Positions 27,114-39,277 are shown, numbered from the stretch's first letter. The stretch: DNA of 64,000 nucleotides from Arthrobacter crystallopoietes (GCF_002849715.1 NZ_CP018863.1:186001-250000), one strand, 5' to 3'. Translations and numbers: made by a program. Notes: generated by a model from the letters alone, not told the origin.

Positions 27114-27145
27114 CGAAGGCCCGGACTTGGGTGCCCGGGCCTTCG
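27114..27145 (-). terminator. Terminator after guaB
   Basis: CGAAGGCCCGG and CCGGGCCTTCG form an 11-base perfect stem with a 10-base loop, 28 bases after the guaB stop. No T-run follows. Confidence 0.75.
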
Positions 27146-27172
27146 TCTGACTACCGCTTGTACTGCTATTGG

Positions 27173-28753
<1,581 letters not shown>

Positions 28754-28813
28754 TTACATCCTAAAACCATTTGCCACCCGGCTCTATTTCGTTCCCGCAC
28801 CCATGTGGTGGAA

Positions 28814-30343
28814 CTAACTCAAGCCGCGTCTTCTTCCGGTGCCCTTATACGCCGTAAGCCTCCCCTCATATGCGATCAGGAAGGCTCCGTCGGCGCCCAC
28901 TCCTGCATCCCGGACAGCGGCCTGGGAAGGCCGCAAGCCTTCTCCGCCGGCGCAGGAGGTTGCCAGGTAACCGCCGCTTCGTTCGGTAGGGGCCTCGCCC
29001 CCAGGATGGGCCGCCCGCCAGAATTCGTAGGTGCCCTCGCTAAAACAGACGTGTTGCACTGCCTCTTCATCCGCTGCGTCAGGCGCCGGTGAGGTTTTGC
29101 CCGATGCCACGTCGAGGAGCACCGGCTTGCCGTTCAGCTCAATGCGCTGCGACAGGTCTTCTCCCGAATTTGCCGCAGCCGGGCCGGTGACCAGATCCTC
29201 ATCCGCACCCGCGTCCAGTTGCCATTTCGACTTGCCAGTCAACAGGCCGTAGCCCTCAATAACGACATCCAGACCCTCGAAAGAAGCAATCTCGCCATCG
29301 TCAAAGATCGCTTTACCTCGGGTCAGGCAACGGATTCCCAACAAGGCGCCGTCCTCTAGTTTGTGCGGGCCCGTGTCGAACTGGTCGTTGCAATCCGTGC
29401 CCGGCGCCGACCACAGCCGGGTCCCGGTTCCACCTTCCAAGGCCGTTATGCGGTTTGTCGCCAGATCGAGCGATCCCGACTCACCGTCCGGCTTAAGGTC
29501 CGAATGCAGCAAGTAGGACTCTTCGTCTTCCAGATAGCGGCTGTAGACCGCAGAGCCAATGGTAATGCCGGGTCCGAAGGCAGCGGCTGCCTCGAGCTGC
29601 CATACTGATTCTCCGTCCCGGACTTCACCGATCCCGAAATCCCCCGCGTCCTCGCCGTAGAAGTACAGGCGTCCGCCGGGCATCGGCTGCGCGCCCGCAG
29701 GCAAGCCGGCCCACAACGGGTCCGGCACAAGGCCCGCGGCTCCGGCTTCGAGGCGCATTCCCGGCCCGGCCCGCTCGCTCGTTGAGCTGAGGCACAGGGC
29801 GGCGGGATCGTCCCGGCACACTTCCGGGGCCCGGTCCACCACCATTCCTCCGGTGTCGCGGACGATGTCGCCGGTGTCGATGTTCCGGAGCTGGACACGG
29901 TCCAGCCACGGCCACCACGCTTCGTTGATAGTGCGATACCTGAAGTCGCCCGGCGCAATGAACGCCACCAGGTTCTTACCGTCAACCTGTTCCAGGAACG
30001 CGACGTACGGCGGATTGCCCACGTAATCGTTTCCGGGGCTTGCCGCATGCTTCCACCGGACCTTGCCGGTCGCCACATCAACTGCGGCCAGCTCCAGCTT
30101 CCTGCCCTCGCTCACATAAACGAAGGCCGTGCCGTCCTTGACCTGTGGCTGGCCAACAACATTGAGTTTGGTGCTCCACAGCTCCTCGGCCGGCCTGCTG
30201 TTTTGGTCGGCCTGAGCGGCGGCGCTGCCTGCTGCTGAGGAAGCGTCCGCATCGGCGCTGCAGCCCGCGAGGAGCGCTCCTGCCAATGTCGGTGCCATCA
30301 GTGCTGTCAGCGTGGTTTTGAGACTGTATCTGGTTCTTCCCAT
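28814..30343 (-). CDS. Secreted lipoprotein with PQQ-like (beta-propeller) repeats
   Basis: A 509-residue lipoprotein: the signal peptide ends in the lipobox LAGC (Cys near residue 28), followed by an Ala/Ser linker. The body contains repeated short blocks such as LELAAVDVATGKVRWKH, RNIDTGDIVRD, LEGGTGTRLWSAPG and YGLLTGKSKWQLDAG, which have the A-x-D-x-x-T-G-x-x-x-W pattern of PQQ-type beta-propeller blades. No enzymatic motif is visible, so a scaffold or binding role is likely. Several Cys pairs in the external domain could form disulfides. I start it at ATG 30343; a TTG four codons earlier is possible. It is a separate gene between guaB and groEL. Confidence 0.75.
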   Translation of the reverse strand: MGRTRYSLKTTLTALMAPTLAGALLAGCSADADASSAAGSAAAQADQNSRPAEELWSTKLNVVGQPQVKDGTAFVYVSEGRKLELAAVDVATGKVRWKHAASPGNDYVGNPPYVAFLEQVDGKNLVAFIAPGDFRYRTINEAWWPWLDRVQLRNIDTGDIVRDTGGMVVDRAPEVCRDDPAALCLSSTSERAGPGMRLEAGAAGLVPDPLWAGLPAGAQPMPGGRLYFYGEDAGDFGIGEVRDGESVWQLEAAAAFGPGITIGSAVYSRYLEDEESYLLHSDLKPDGESGSLDLATNRITALEGGTGTRLWSAPGTDCNDQFDTGPHKLEDGALLGIRCLTRGKAIFDDGEIASFEGLDVVIEGYGLLTGKSKWQLDAGADEDLVTGPAAANSGEDLSQRIELNGKPVLLDVASGKTSPAPDAADEEAVQHVCFSEGTYEFWRAAHPGGEAPTERSGGYLATSCAGGEGLRPSQAAVRDAGVGADGAFLIAYEGRLTAYKGTGRRRGLS

Positions 30344-30429
30344 GGGCACAGTCAACAGAACGGGACGCGGACTCCGCCATCACGGCGCGTCAGCCTGTGG
30401 ATAACTTAGACTCCCACGGATTAAACGCG

Positions 30430-30467
30430 AAAGGGATCCGGCCAGTGTGAACTGGGCGGATCCCTTT
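30430..30467 (-). terminator. Terminator after groEL
   Basis: AAAGGGATCCG and CGGATCCCTTT form an 11-base perfect stem extended by partial pairing around the loop, 37 bases after the groEL stop. Confidence 0.75.
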
Positions 30468-30504
30468 CTGCTGCTACTGGAACCGAAGCGCGGGCGCTGC
30501 GGTC

Positions 30505-32115
<1,611 letters not shown>

Positions 32116-32143
32116 TTATTAATTCTCCTTATTGAACCAAAAA

Positions 32144-32167
32144 CCCCGGCCAGTTGCCTGGCCGGGG
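32144..32167 (-). terminator. Intrinsic terminator between groES and groEL
   Basis: On the minus strand CCCCGGCCAG and CTGGCCGGGG form a 10-base perfect stem with a 4-base loop, directly followed by TTTTTGG. This is the best Rho-independent terminator in the window, and it sits inside the groES-groEL operon, 11 bases after the groES stop. Confidence 0.8.
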
Positions 32168-32177
32168 TCATCGGAAA

Positions 32178-32474
32178 CTACTTGACGACGATCGCCAGCA
32201 CGTCGCGGGCGGAGAGTACGAGGTACTCCTGGCCGCTGTGCTTGACTTCGGTTCCGCCGTACTTGGAGTAGATAACGACGTCGCCCTCGGCTACATCAAC
32301 CGGGACGCGGTTTCCGTTGTCATCAACGCGGCCGGGGCCCACTGCGACAACTTCACCTTCCTGCGGCTTTTCCTTGGCGGTGTCCGGGATGACCAGGCCT
32401 GAAGCCGTGGTCTGCTCTGCTTCGAGCGGGCGGACAACAATACGATCCTCAAGAGGCTTAATAGAGACCGACAC
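32178..32474 (-). CDS. groES: Co-chaperonin GroES
   Basis: A 98-residue co-chaperonin. The N-terminal [20 protein letters not shown], the mobile-loop segment [17 protein letters not shown] and the GEVVAVGPG motif are conserved. GTG at 32474 is chosen: AAAGGAG is 9 bases upstream and it gives the standard length. An upstream in-frame start at 32519 adds 15 unusual residues. Two CIRCE operators and a good promoter lie about 100-165 bases upstream, so it should be strongly heat-inducible. Confidence 0.97.
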   Translation of the reverse strand: MSVSIKPLEDRIVVRPLEAEQTTASGLVIPDTAKEKPQEGEVVAVGPGRVDDNGNRVPVDVAEGDVVIYSKYGGTEVKHSGQEYLVLSARDVLAIVVK

Positions 32475-32567
32475 TCGGCTCTCTCCTTTGCATGAGCTAC
32501 GAATAGGTTCTTTGGCCAAGGACTTTTCTGCCGTCGTCGCGGTGCCGGCAGGAGGTTCCTTGAGTAA

Positions 32568-32594
32568 TTAGCACCCGCACGGGGAGAGTGCTAA
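32568..32594 (-). promoter_or_regulatory. CIRCE element 1 of groES
   Basis: TTAGCACCC-N9-GAGTGCTAA, one mismatch from consensus, downstream of the groES -10 element; HrcA binding here would block transcription. Confidence 0.9.
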
Positions 32595-32598
32595 TAAG

Positions 32599-32628
32599 AC
32601 TCTATGTGCCGGATTAGCACTCGGTCAA
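32599..32628 (-). promoter_or_regulatory. groES promoter
   Basis: On the minus strand a TTGACC -35 (32628-32623) and a TAGAGT -10 (32604-32599) are separated by 18 bases. The promoter is bracketed by the two CIRCE elements, and its -35 falls inside the distal one. Confidence 0.7.
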
Positions 32629-32640
32629 GGTGAGTGCCAA
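32614..32640 (-). promoter_or_regulatory. CIRCE element 2 of groES
   Basis: TTAGCACTC-N9-GAGTGCCAA, one mismatch from consensus; covers the -35 region of the groES promoter. Its arms are identical to those of the CIRCE before the FmdB-family gene. Confidence 0.9.
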
Positions 32641-32795
32641 AAGCGTCGCAATGTCCCACTGCACGAGCCCCAATGTCAGCTGGAATCACCGGTCCCGCCG
32701 CCGGTTCCAACGCCAGCCAGAACGCACCCGGATGGCACCGTCCGCCGTCGTTGTTTGGCGCTGTTGTTGCTTAAGGACATTTTTCTGCAGGAAAG

Positions 32796-32814
32796 TTGCC
32801 TAAGGCTAACCTAA
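32796..32814 (+). promoter_or_regulatory. IdeR/DmdR/DtxR-type iron box
   Basis: TTGCCTAAGGCTAACCTAA matches 15 of 19 positions of the actinobacterial iron box (TTAGGTTAGGCTAACCTAA), with a perfect right half. It lies about 100 bases before the siderophore-binding protein gene, so iron-replete repression of the importer is expected. The rest of the 397-base gap between groES and this gene holds the two CIRCE elements and no gene I can support. Confidence 0.72.
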
Positions 32815-32916
32815 CCCGATACGGTTCGAAGGCGCGCAAGAATTAGCCAATGATTTTGTGATCTATTGCGGCGGGTACCGGGAGGTGCCCGACCACCGAT
32901 TTTCCTGGAGCCATTT

Positions 32917-33870
32917 ATGAATAAGTCCGTAAAGTCCCGCCTCCTGGCAGTCTCGGCCGTTGCCTCGCTGCTGGCGCTGAGCGCCTGCGGCCAGGACGCA
33001 GGGGCAGCCGACGCCGATGCCAACGCGGAGACCATCACGGTTGAGCATGCGCAGGGTTCCACCGAGGTGCCAGCCAACCCGGAAACCGTCTACAGCTTTG
33101 ACCTTGGCGCGCTGGATAGCCTGGATTCCCTCGGCGTAGAGGCTGACGGTGCTCCGACCGCGCAGTACCCGGAGTCGCTGGCCAAGTACGGCGAGGATGC
33201 CGTCACCAAGATCGGCTCCATGAAGGAACCGGACTTCGAAGCGATCAGCGAAGGCGCTCCGGATCTGATCATCATTTCGGGCCGCACTGCCGGTGCCTAC
33301 GAGGAACTGAGCAAGATCGCACCGACCATCGACCTCAGTGTTGATGCCGCCGCACCGGTGGAGAGCTTTAAGGAAGTTTCCACCACGCTCGGCGAGATCT
33401 TCGGCAAGGAAGCCGAGGTCGAGGAGCAGCTGGCCGCGATGGATACCAAGATCGAGGAGACCAAGGCCGCCGCTGCCGACGCCGGCACCGGTCTCGTAGT
33501 GATGACCAGCGGCGGTGAGCTCACCGCCTATGGCGCCGGTTCGCGCTTCGGCATCGTCCACGACGTCCTGGGCGTGCAGACCGCGGCCGACGTCAAGTCG
33601 GAGGGCTCGCACGGCGAGGCCATCTCCTTCGAGTACATCGCCGAGAAGAACCCGGCCCATCTCTTCGTGATCGACCGCGATGCGGCCATCGGCGAGGCGG
33701 CAGGCAAGGCCGCCGCCGCGGTCCTGGACAACGAACTGGTCGCCGGCACCGACGCCGCCAAGAACGACAACATCACCTACCTGGATTCCGCTTCCTGGTA
33801 CCTGGTGGGCTACGGCCTGAACAACGTCGACTCCATGGTCGGCGCCGTACAGGCAGCACTGGTCAAGTAG
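32917..33870 (+). CDS. Iron-siderophore ABC transporter substrate-binding lipoprotein
   Basis: A 317-residue lipoprotein of the FepB/CeuE class. The signal peptide ends in the lipobox LSAC (Cys near residue 24), followed by an acidic Ala/Asp-rich linker. The mature part shows the class III solute-binding pattern: EVPANPETVYSFDLGALDSL, DFEAISEGAPDLIIISGRTA, and SYELIA-like SFEYIAEKNPAHLFVIDRDA. It would bind ferric siderophore and deliver it to the two permeases encoded next. ATG at 32917 follows CTGGAG. An iron box lies upstream. Confidence 0.93.
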   Translation: MNKSVKSRLLAVSAVASLLALSACGQDAGAADADANAETITVEHAQGSTEVPANPETVYSFDLGALDSLDSLGVEADGAPTAQYPESLAKYGEDAVTKIGSMKEPDFEAISEGAPDLIIISGRTAGAYEELSKIAPTIDLSVDAAAPVESFKEVSTTLGEIFGKEAEVEEQLAAMDTKIEETKAAAADAGTGLVVMTSGGELTAYGAGSRFGIVHDVLGVQTAADVKSEGSHGEAISFEYIAEKNPAHLFVIDRDAAIGEAAGKAAAAVLDNELVAGTDAAKNDNITYLDSASWYLVGYGLNNVDSMVGAVQAALVK

Positions 33871-33921
33871 TCAATGCCGCTGCGGGCCGGCGCATCCGGC
33901 CCGCAGCGGAAGACAACTACC

Positions 33922-34953
33922 ATGGCTTCCTCGACGATGACCCTCTCCACCCCGGCAGTCTCCGGCCGGGTAGCTCCGGCACGCCCGCGCGGTTCCGGCG
34001 GCCAGTTGGCGGTGGCCGGTGCCGCCGTGATCGCCCTCGCGATTGCCAGCATGTTTGTGGGGGTCAGCGACGTTTCACTGCCCGCGCTGCTCGCGGGCGA
34101 CCAGACGGCGTGGGATATTTTCTGGATCAGCCGGATGCCGCGGACCATCTCCGTCGTCCTGGCCGGTATGGCCATGAGCGTTGCAGGCCTGATCATGCAG
34201 CTCATGGCGCGCAACAAGTTCGTGGAACCCTCCACCGTGGGCACGGTCGAATCCGCGTCGCTGGGCATCCTCGTGGTCACCGTGGCCGTCCCCGGCGCCT
34301 CCCTGCTGGCAAAGATGTCCACCGCCACCGTTTTCGCGGCCGCCGGCACCGCGCTCTTCCTGCTGGTACTGCGCCGGATACCGCTGCGCAACACGCTGCT
34401 GGTGCCCTTGGTGGGCATCATGCTGGGCGGAGTGATTGCCGCCGTCACCACCTTTTTTGCCTACCGCTATGACCTGCTGCAGACGCTCAACAGCTGGATG
34501 ATCGGAGACTTCTCCGGGGTGCTGCGCGGCCGCTACGAACTGCTCTGGATCGTCGCCGTGCTGACGTTGGTCGGCTACCTCTGCGCCGACCGCTTCACCA
34601 TGGCCGGCATGGGCCAGGAGTTCTCCACCAACCTCGGGCTGAACTACAAGCGGGTGATGACCCTGGGCCTGATCATTGTCTCGCTGATCAGCGCCGTCGT
34701 CGTCGTCAATATCGGATCGATTCCGTTCCTCGGCCTGATCGTGCCGAACCTGGTGTCCATTATTTTTGGCGACAATGTCCGCCGGGCCGTGCCGTGGGTT
34801 GCCGTGTTCGGCGCGGGCTTTGTCCTGATCTGCGACATCATCGGGCGGACCATCCGCTTCCCGTACGAAATTCCCGTCGGCGTCATTGTCTCGGCCATCG
34901 GCAGCGCCATGTTCCTGTACCTGCTCCTTCGAAAGCGTGAACGCCGTGGTTAG
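33922..34953 (+). CDS. Iron-siderophore ABC transporter permease (FecCD family)
   Basis: A 343-residue membrane protein with about nine to ten helices. The FecCD hallmarks are ISRMPRTISVVLAGMAMSVA near residue 70 and the later GSIPFLGLIVPNLVSIIFGD, which corresponds to the GxIxFVGLxxPH segment. It forms the channel with the next permease. I chose ATG 33922; a start 16 codons earlier adds a Gly/Arg-rich leader. A weak GGAAG precedes it. Confidence 0.92.
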   Translation: MASSTMTLSTPAVSGRVAPARPRGSGGQLAVAGAAVIALAIASMFVGVSDVSLPALLAGDQTAWDIFWISRMPRTISVVLAGMAMSVAGLIMQLMARNKFVEPSTVGTVESASLGILVVTVAVPGASLLAKMSTATVFAAAGTALFLLVLRRIPLRNTLLVPLVGIMLGGVIAAVTTFFAYRYDLLQTLNSWMIGDFSGVLRGRYELLWIVAVLTLVGYLCADRFTMAGMGQEFSTNLGLNYKRVMTLGLIIVSLISAVVVVNIGSIPFLGLIVPNLVSIIFGDNVRRAVPWVAVFGAGFVLICDIIGRTIRFPYEIPVGVIVSAIGSAMFLYLLLRKRERRG

Positions 34954-35953
34954 CACCGGCCTCCCCACGGCACTGACCCAGCATCAGCGCCGGCCCATCA
35001 AGGGCATCTCCCCGAAGACCTGGATCATTGCCCTGGCGGTGCTGGCCGTGGCCCTGGTGGCGGCCTTCATGCTGATCGACCTGCGCGGCAACATCGGCTA
35101 CATCCTTCCCCGCCGCGCCATCAAAGTGGGTTCGATGATCCTGGTGGCCTACGCCGTCGGGGTCTCCACCGTGCTGTTCCAGACCGTCACGTCCAACCGG
35201 ATCCTGACGCCGTCGATCATGGGTTTTGACGCCCTCTACATGCTGATCCAGACCGGGCTGACCTTCGCCATCGGCGGCCAGGCGCTGCTGACCATGGGCG
35301 CCCCGGTCCGCTTTGTCATCGAAGTGGCCCTCATGGTGGCTTTCTCCTTCCTGCTCTACCGCTGGCTGTTCACCGGCGGGGGCAAGAGCCTGCACCTGAT
35401 GCTGCTGGTGGGCATCGTCTTCGGCACGATGTTCCGCGGCATCTCCTCCCTGCTGCAGCGGCTGATCGATCCGAGCGAGTTCATCATCCTGCAGGACCTC
35501 TTCTTCGCCAGCTTCAACAATGTGGACGGGCTGCTGCTGGCGGTTTCGGCGCTGGCCGTCGCCGCCGTCAGCACGCTGGCCTGGCGCATGCGCCACCAGC
35601 TGGACGTGCTCTCGCTGGGCCGCGAAACCGCGATCAACCTGGGCGTGGACCACAAACGTGCGGTGATCTCCGTTTTGATCATCTGCTCGGTGCTGGTGGC
35701 CGTGTCCACGGCATTGGTCGGCCCGATCACGTTCTTCGGCCTGCTGGTGGCCAGCCTGGCCTACCAGCTGTGCTCGCACTTCCGGCACACCTCGGTGCTG
35801 GCCATCGCCGTCCTGCTTGGCATCATCGCGCTGGTGGGCGGCCAGCTGGTGCTGGAGCAGGTCTTCGCCTTCGACACAGCGCTGAGCATCGTTATTGAGT
35901 TTGTGGGCGGAATCGTCTTTATCGCCCTGCTGCTGAAAGGCAAAGTCAAATGA
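34937..35953 (+). CDS. Iron-siderophore ABC transporter permease (second subunit)
   Basis: A 338-residue FecCD-family permease with the GPITFFGLLVASLAYQLCSH segment and multiple hydrophobic helices starting at WIIALAVLAVALVAAFMLID. GTG at 34937 overlaps the previous gene by 17 bases; another GTG three codons later is possible. This order of two permeases and an ATPase after the binding protein is that of heterodimeric siderophore importers such as CeuBCD/YclNOP. Confidence 0.9.
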   Translation: MNAVVSTGLPTALTQHQRRPIKGISPKTWIIALAVLAVALVAAFMLIDLRGNIGYILPRRAIKVGSMILVAYAVGVSTVLFQTVTSNRILTPSIMGFDALYMLIQTGLTFAIGGQALLTMGAPVRFVIEVALMVAFSFLLYRWLFTGGGKSLHLMLLVGIVFGTMFRGISSLLQRLIDPSEFIILQDLFFASFNNVDGLLLAVSALAVAAVSTLAWRMRHQLDVLSLGRETAINLGVDHKRAVISVLIICSVLVAVSTALVGPITFFGLLVASLAYQLCSHFRHTSVLAIAVLLGIIALVGGQLVLEQVFAFDTALSIVIEFVGGIVFIALLLKGKVK

Positions 35954-36708
35954 TCCACGTCTCCGGCGTCTCCAAGCGGTACGGCGCCCAGACCGTCGTC
36001 GACGACGTCAGCTGCTATATCAAGGACGGCGGCATCACCTCGATCATCGGCCCTAACGGCGCCGGCAAATCCACGCTGCTGTCCATGATGAGCCGGCTGC
36101 TGGACATGGACGCAGGCTCCGTCACCATCGACGGGCTCGATGTCAGCGACACTCCCGGCCGGGAACTCGCGCGGAAAATGGCCATTCTGCGCCAGGACAA
36201 CCAGCTGACGGTGCGGCTGACGGTGCGCGATTTGGTGGGTTTCGGGCGCTTCCCGCACCATGGCGGGCGGCCCCGCATCGAGGACAAGGCCTACATTGAC
36301 CAGGCGCTGGAATACCTGGATCTGGCCGCCCTGGCGGACAAGTTCGTGGACGAACTCTCCGGCGGCCAGCGCCAGCGCGCGTTCATTGCCATGGTGCTAG
36401 CGCAGGACACGGACTACCTGCTGCTCGACGAACCGCTGAACAACCTGGATATGAAGCACGCGGTGGAGATGATGCGCCTGCTGCGGCGGTTGACGGACGA
36501 GCTGGGCAAGACGGTAGTTCTGGTTATCCACGACATCAACTTCGCCTCCTGCTACTCGGACAACATTGTGGCCATGCGTGATGGCCGCCTAGTGCATCAG
36601 GGCGCGCCCGCGCAGATTATGCAGCCGGAGGTGCTGCGCGATGTCTACGAGATCGACATCCGCATCGAGGAGATCGAGGGTAACCGGATCGGCGTCTACT
36701 TCTCTTAA
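35950..36708 (+). CDS. Iron-siderophore ABC transporter ATP-binding protein
   Basis: A 252-residue ABC ATPase of the FecE/FepC class: Walker A GPNGAGKSTLL (about 36-46), Q-loop ILRQDNQ, signature LSGGQRQRAF, Walker B YLLLDEPLNNLD and H-loop VIHDINFA. Overlaps the second permease by ATGA, so the four genes 32917-36708 are one operon. A hairpin follows the stop directly. Confidence 0.94.
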   Translation: MIHVSGVSKRYGAQTVVDDVSCYIKDGGITSIIGPNGAGKSTLLSMMSRLLDMDAGSVTIDGLDVSDTPGRELARKMAILRQDNQLTVRLTVRDLVGFGRFPHHGGRPRIEDKAYIDQALEYLDLAALADKFVDELSGGQRQRAFIAMVLAQDTDYLLLDEPLNNLDMKHAVEMMRLLRRLTDELGKTVVLVIHDINFASCYSDNIVAMRDGRLVHQGAPAQIMQPEVLRDVYEIDIRIEEIEGNRIGVYFS

Positions 36709-36709
36709 G

Positions 36710-36730
36710 GGCTGTCGGCTAAGGACAGCC
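36710..36730 (+). terminator. Hairpin after the siderophore importer operon
   Basis: GGCTGTC and GACAGCC form a 7-base stem right after the stop; the downstream GTCGTTATTT stretch supplies some T residues. Confidence 0.5.
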
Positions 36731-36746
36731 GTCCGCCGTCGTTATT

Positions 36747-37124
36747 TCAGGCTTTGAGCACTGACAAGACGTTTCCTGCCGGGTCTTTGAACCAGGCGAT
36801 GTCCGGACCGTTGCCGCGCATGATCCCCTTGGCATCCGTGGGAAGATCCGGACTGTCATAGATGTCGGTCTTTACCCCGGCCTGGTTGAGTTCGTCCACG
36901 GCGGCTTCCACATCGTCCACGACGAAGTTCAGGACGGTAAACGAAGCAGGCTCATGATTCTCTTTGGGGTAAATCATGACGGTGGCCCCGCCGGGAATGG
37001 TCAAGTCGAGCGTGCCCATGTCCCCGTCCTGGACGGAAAGGCCGAGGGTCTGGCCATAAAAGTCTTTCGCTGCGGCTGTGTCATTAACGCTGAAACTGCT
37101 GACCGCTTGCTTGGCAGTGAACAC
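36747..37124 (-). CDS. VOC (glyoxalase/bleomycin-resistance) family protein
   Basis: A 125-residue single VOC module pair: N-terminal [20 protein letters not shown] and C-terminal [20 protein letters not shown] are characteristic of the fold, which usually binds a metal for isomerase, dioxygenase or thiol-transfer chemistry. GTG at 37124 has AAGGGAG 6-7 bases upstream. No neighbour suggests a substrate. Divergent from the Crp/Fnr gene. Confidence 0.88.
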   Translation of the reverse strand: MFTAKQAVSSFSVNDTAAAKDFYGQTLGLSVQDGDMGTLDLTIPGGATVMIYPKENHEPASFTVLNFVVDDVEAAVDELNQAGVKTDIYDSPDLPTDAKGIMRGNGPDIAWFKDPAGNVLSVLKA

Positions 37125-37319
37125 GGTGTTCTCCCTTGAGGACGGATAGCTGGACAGTACCCAGCTTGGCACCGTGGCGTCGCGTTTGCCATACCACCGG
37201 CGGCGCTATTCGGCCCGGCGCCGTCCGGCCACATGGTGCCCCTCGATCTTCGCCCTGAAGGCTCCTACCATGGAACGAGGAGACGCCGCGGGTTGTCTCC
37301 CCTTGACACGGAGGCCAGC

Positions 37320-38084
37320 ATGGTCAGGTTGGAATCGGCCACTGCGGATGCCGCCATGGCCAGGGCCATAGCTGATTCCCGTCTGCGCCCGCTCCCGCCC
37401 CAACTGCTCGAAGAACTGCTGACCGGCAGCTCGCTGGCAACGGTGAGTGCCGGTGCCGTAATCCATCATGAAGGCGATACCGCCGCACACTTCGAGCTCG
37501 TTGTGTCCGGGCTGGCAAAGATCTTCGTGACCGCCCCCGAGGGGAAAACGGCCACGGTCCGGTACTGCCGGAGGGGATCGCTGATCGGCGTCGTCTCGTT
37601 GTTCAGTGACGACTTCAGCATGCCTGCAACGGTGCTTGCCCTCACCGACATGAAACTGCTGCAGTTCTCGCCGGCAATGGTCCGCCAGGCGACGGCGCGC
37701 GACAGCCGCGTGGCGGTGGCCCTCATCCGTGAGCTCAGCGACCGGGTGCTTCATTTCATCGCGGAAATTCCGGGAGCTGCCTTCACCTCCGTCCGCCAAC
37801 GGGTGGCACGGCACCTGCTGGATCTTGCCGGGCCCGATGGCCCGCCCGGCCGGCTGGCCCTTTCCCCGCACGAAACCGGAAACCAGGGAGCCGGAAACCG
37901 CCAGTTCGCAGTGACGACCAGCCAGCGGGAGCTTGCCGAGGCCGTGGGATCCGCCCGGGAAGTGGTCGTGCGGATCCTCCGCGAACTTCGTGAAAGCGGG
38001 ACGGTCCGTACTGAACGGGACCGAATCGTGATTCTTGAACCGGAAAGGCTCATCGAACTGAGCAAATGGAACCCAGGTTGCTGA
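37320..38084 (+). CDS. Crp/Fnr-family transcriptional regulator
   Basis: A 254-residue regulator with an N-terminal cyclic-nucleotide-binding-type beta barrel (LATVSAGAVIHHEGDTAAHF, ELVVSGLAKIFV) and a C-terminal winged helix with recognition helix TSQRELAEAVGSAREVVVRI. There is no Fnr-type Cys cluster, and the cAMP-contact residues are not clearly conserved, so the effector is unknown. GGAGG stands 6 bases before the ATG. It ends one base before the start of the molybdoenzyme gene, so it probably regulates that gene and itself. Confidence 0.92.
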   Translation: MVRLESATADAAMARAIADSRLRPLPPQLLEELLTGSSLATVSAGAVIHHEGDTAAHFELVVSGLAKIFVTAPEGKTATVRYCRRGSLIGVVSLFSDDFSMPATVLALTDMKLLQFSPAMVRQATARDSRVAVALIRELSDRVLHFIAEIPGAAFTSVRQRVARHLLDLAGPDGPPGRLALSPHETGNQGAGNRQFAVTTSQRELAEAVGSAREVVVRILRELRESGTVRTERDRIVILEPERLIELSKWNPGC

Positions 38085-38085
38085 C

Positions 38086-39270
38086 ATGCGGACAGAAGAA
38101 GCGCACCATCAAAGCATGACGACAACAGCAGGTCCGGCGCATGCAGCGGAACCCACAGCCAGCAGCACGCCACGGCCGCACGCTGCGGAGCCCACTACCG
38201 GCGAGTTCGGCCGGGAAGAGGTGCTGCTGGCCTCCCGTAACCACGCGATGCCGCTGGAGCTGCTGCGCTGGGAGCGGACGCCGGCAGGCATGCACTTTCT
38301 GGTCATGCACTGGGATGTCCCGATGGTCGATCCGGTGGCCTGGCGCCTGAAGATCGGCGGAGCGGTTGTCGAGCCAGCAGAGTTCTCGCTGGCTGATCTG
38401 CGCGCCCGGGACAGGATGTCCATGGGTGTCACCCTTGAGTGCGCAGGCAACGGCCGGAGCTTGTTGCAACCGCGCCCGGTATCGCAGCCCTGGGTCCATG
38501 GGGGTGTTAGCACGGCGGAGTGGACGGGTATCCCGCTCGTAGCCCTGATGGACGAAACCGGGCTGCGGCCGGACGCGGTGGAGCTGGTCTTCAGCGGAGC
38601 GGACCGCGGATTTCAGGGCGGGGTGGCACACGCATATGAACGCAGTCTGCCCGTCCGCGCCGCCGTCTCCGGTGACGTTCTGCTCGCCTATGAGATGAAC
38701 GGCCAACCGCTCCTGCCGCAGCATGGTTTTCCCCTCCGTCTGGTGGTACCTGGTTGGTACGGCATGGCGAGTGTGAAATGGCTTGACCGCATCGACGCCG
38801 TCACCCAAGCCTTCGAGGGGTTCCAGCAGCGCTTTGCCTACCGTTTGCAGCAGGACGCCGACGATCCGGGCGAACCGGTTACGCGGATACGTGTCCGCTC
38901 GCTCATGGCTCCCCCGGGCATTCCCGATTTCTTTTCCCGCCGGCCTATCGTACCCGCCGGCGCGACCAAACTGAGGGGCCGCGCCTGGTCCGGCTACGGC
39001 CTCATCAAGTCTGTCCAGGTGGGAATCGATGGCCGGTGGTTGCCAGCGCAATTGGACGAACAGGATGGCAGGCACGCTTGGCGAGGCTGGTCCTGCGTCT
39101 GGCAGGCCGAAGAGGGCGATCATGAATTGATCTGCCGCGCCGAAGACGACGCAGGGAACATCCAGCCGCTGGAACCGGAGTGGAACTACCAGGGCATGGC
39201 CAACAACGCGGTCCAGCGGTTGCAAGTCACCGTGCTGCCCTCGGTTTCGGACGGGACGGCATTGCCTTAG
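38086..39270 (+). CDS. Sulfite-oxidase-family molybdopterin-dependent oxidoreductase
   Basis: A 394-residue protein with the Moco domain (about 60-270) and the C-terminal dimerisation domain of sulfite oxidases. The molybdenum-ligating Cys is in GVTLECAGNGRSLL; other signature pieces are PQPWVHGGVSTAEWTGIPL-type WVHGGVSTAEWTGIPL, LLAYEMNGQPLLPQHGFPLR and VPGWYGMASVKWLDRI. It lacks a cytochrome b5 domain, and no signal peptide is visible, so it may be cytoplasmic. The N-terminal 40 residues are Ala/Thr/Pro-rich. Substrate may be sulfite or another S- or N-oxide; the preceding Crp/Fnr gene likely controls it. Confidence 0.92.
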   Translation: MRTEEAHHQSMTTTAGPAHAAEPTASSTPRPHAAEPTTGEFGREEVLLASRNHAMPLELLRWERTPAGMHFLVMHWDVPMVDPVAWRLKIGGAVVEPAEFSLADLRARDRMSMGVTLECAGNGRSLLQPRPVSQPWVHGGVSTAEWTGIPLVALMDETGLRPDAVELVFSGADRGFQGGVAHAYERSLPVRAAVSGDVLLAYEMNGQPLLPQHGFPLRLVVPGWYGMASVKWLDRIDAVTQAFEGFQQRFAYRLQQDADDPGEPVTRIRVRSLMAPPGIPDFFSRRPIVPAGATKLRGRAWSGYGLIKSVQVGIDGRWLPAQLDEQDGRHAWRGWSCVWQAEEGDHELICRAEDDAGNIQPLEPEWNYQGMANNAVQRLQVTVLPSVSDGTALP

Positions 39271-39277
39271 CCTTCTT

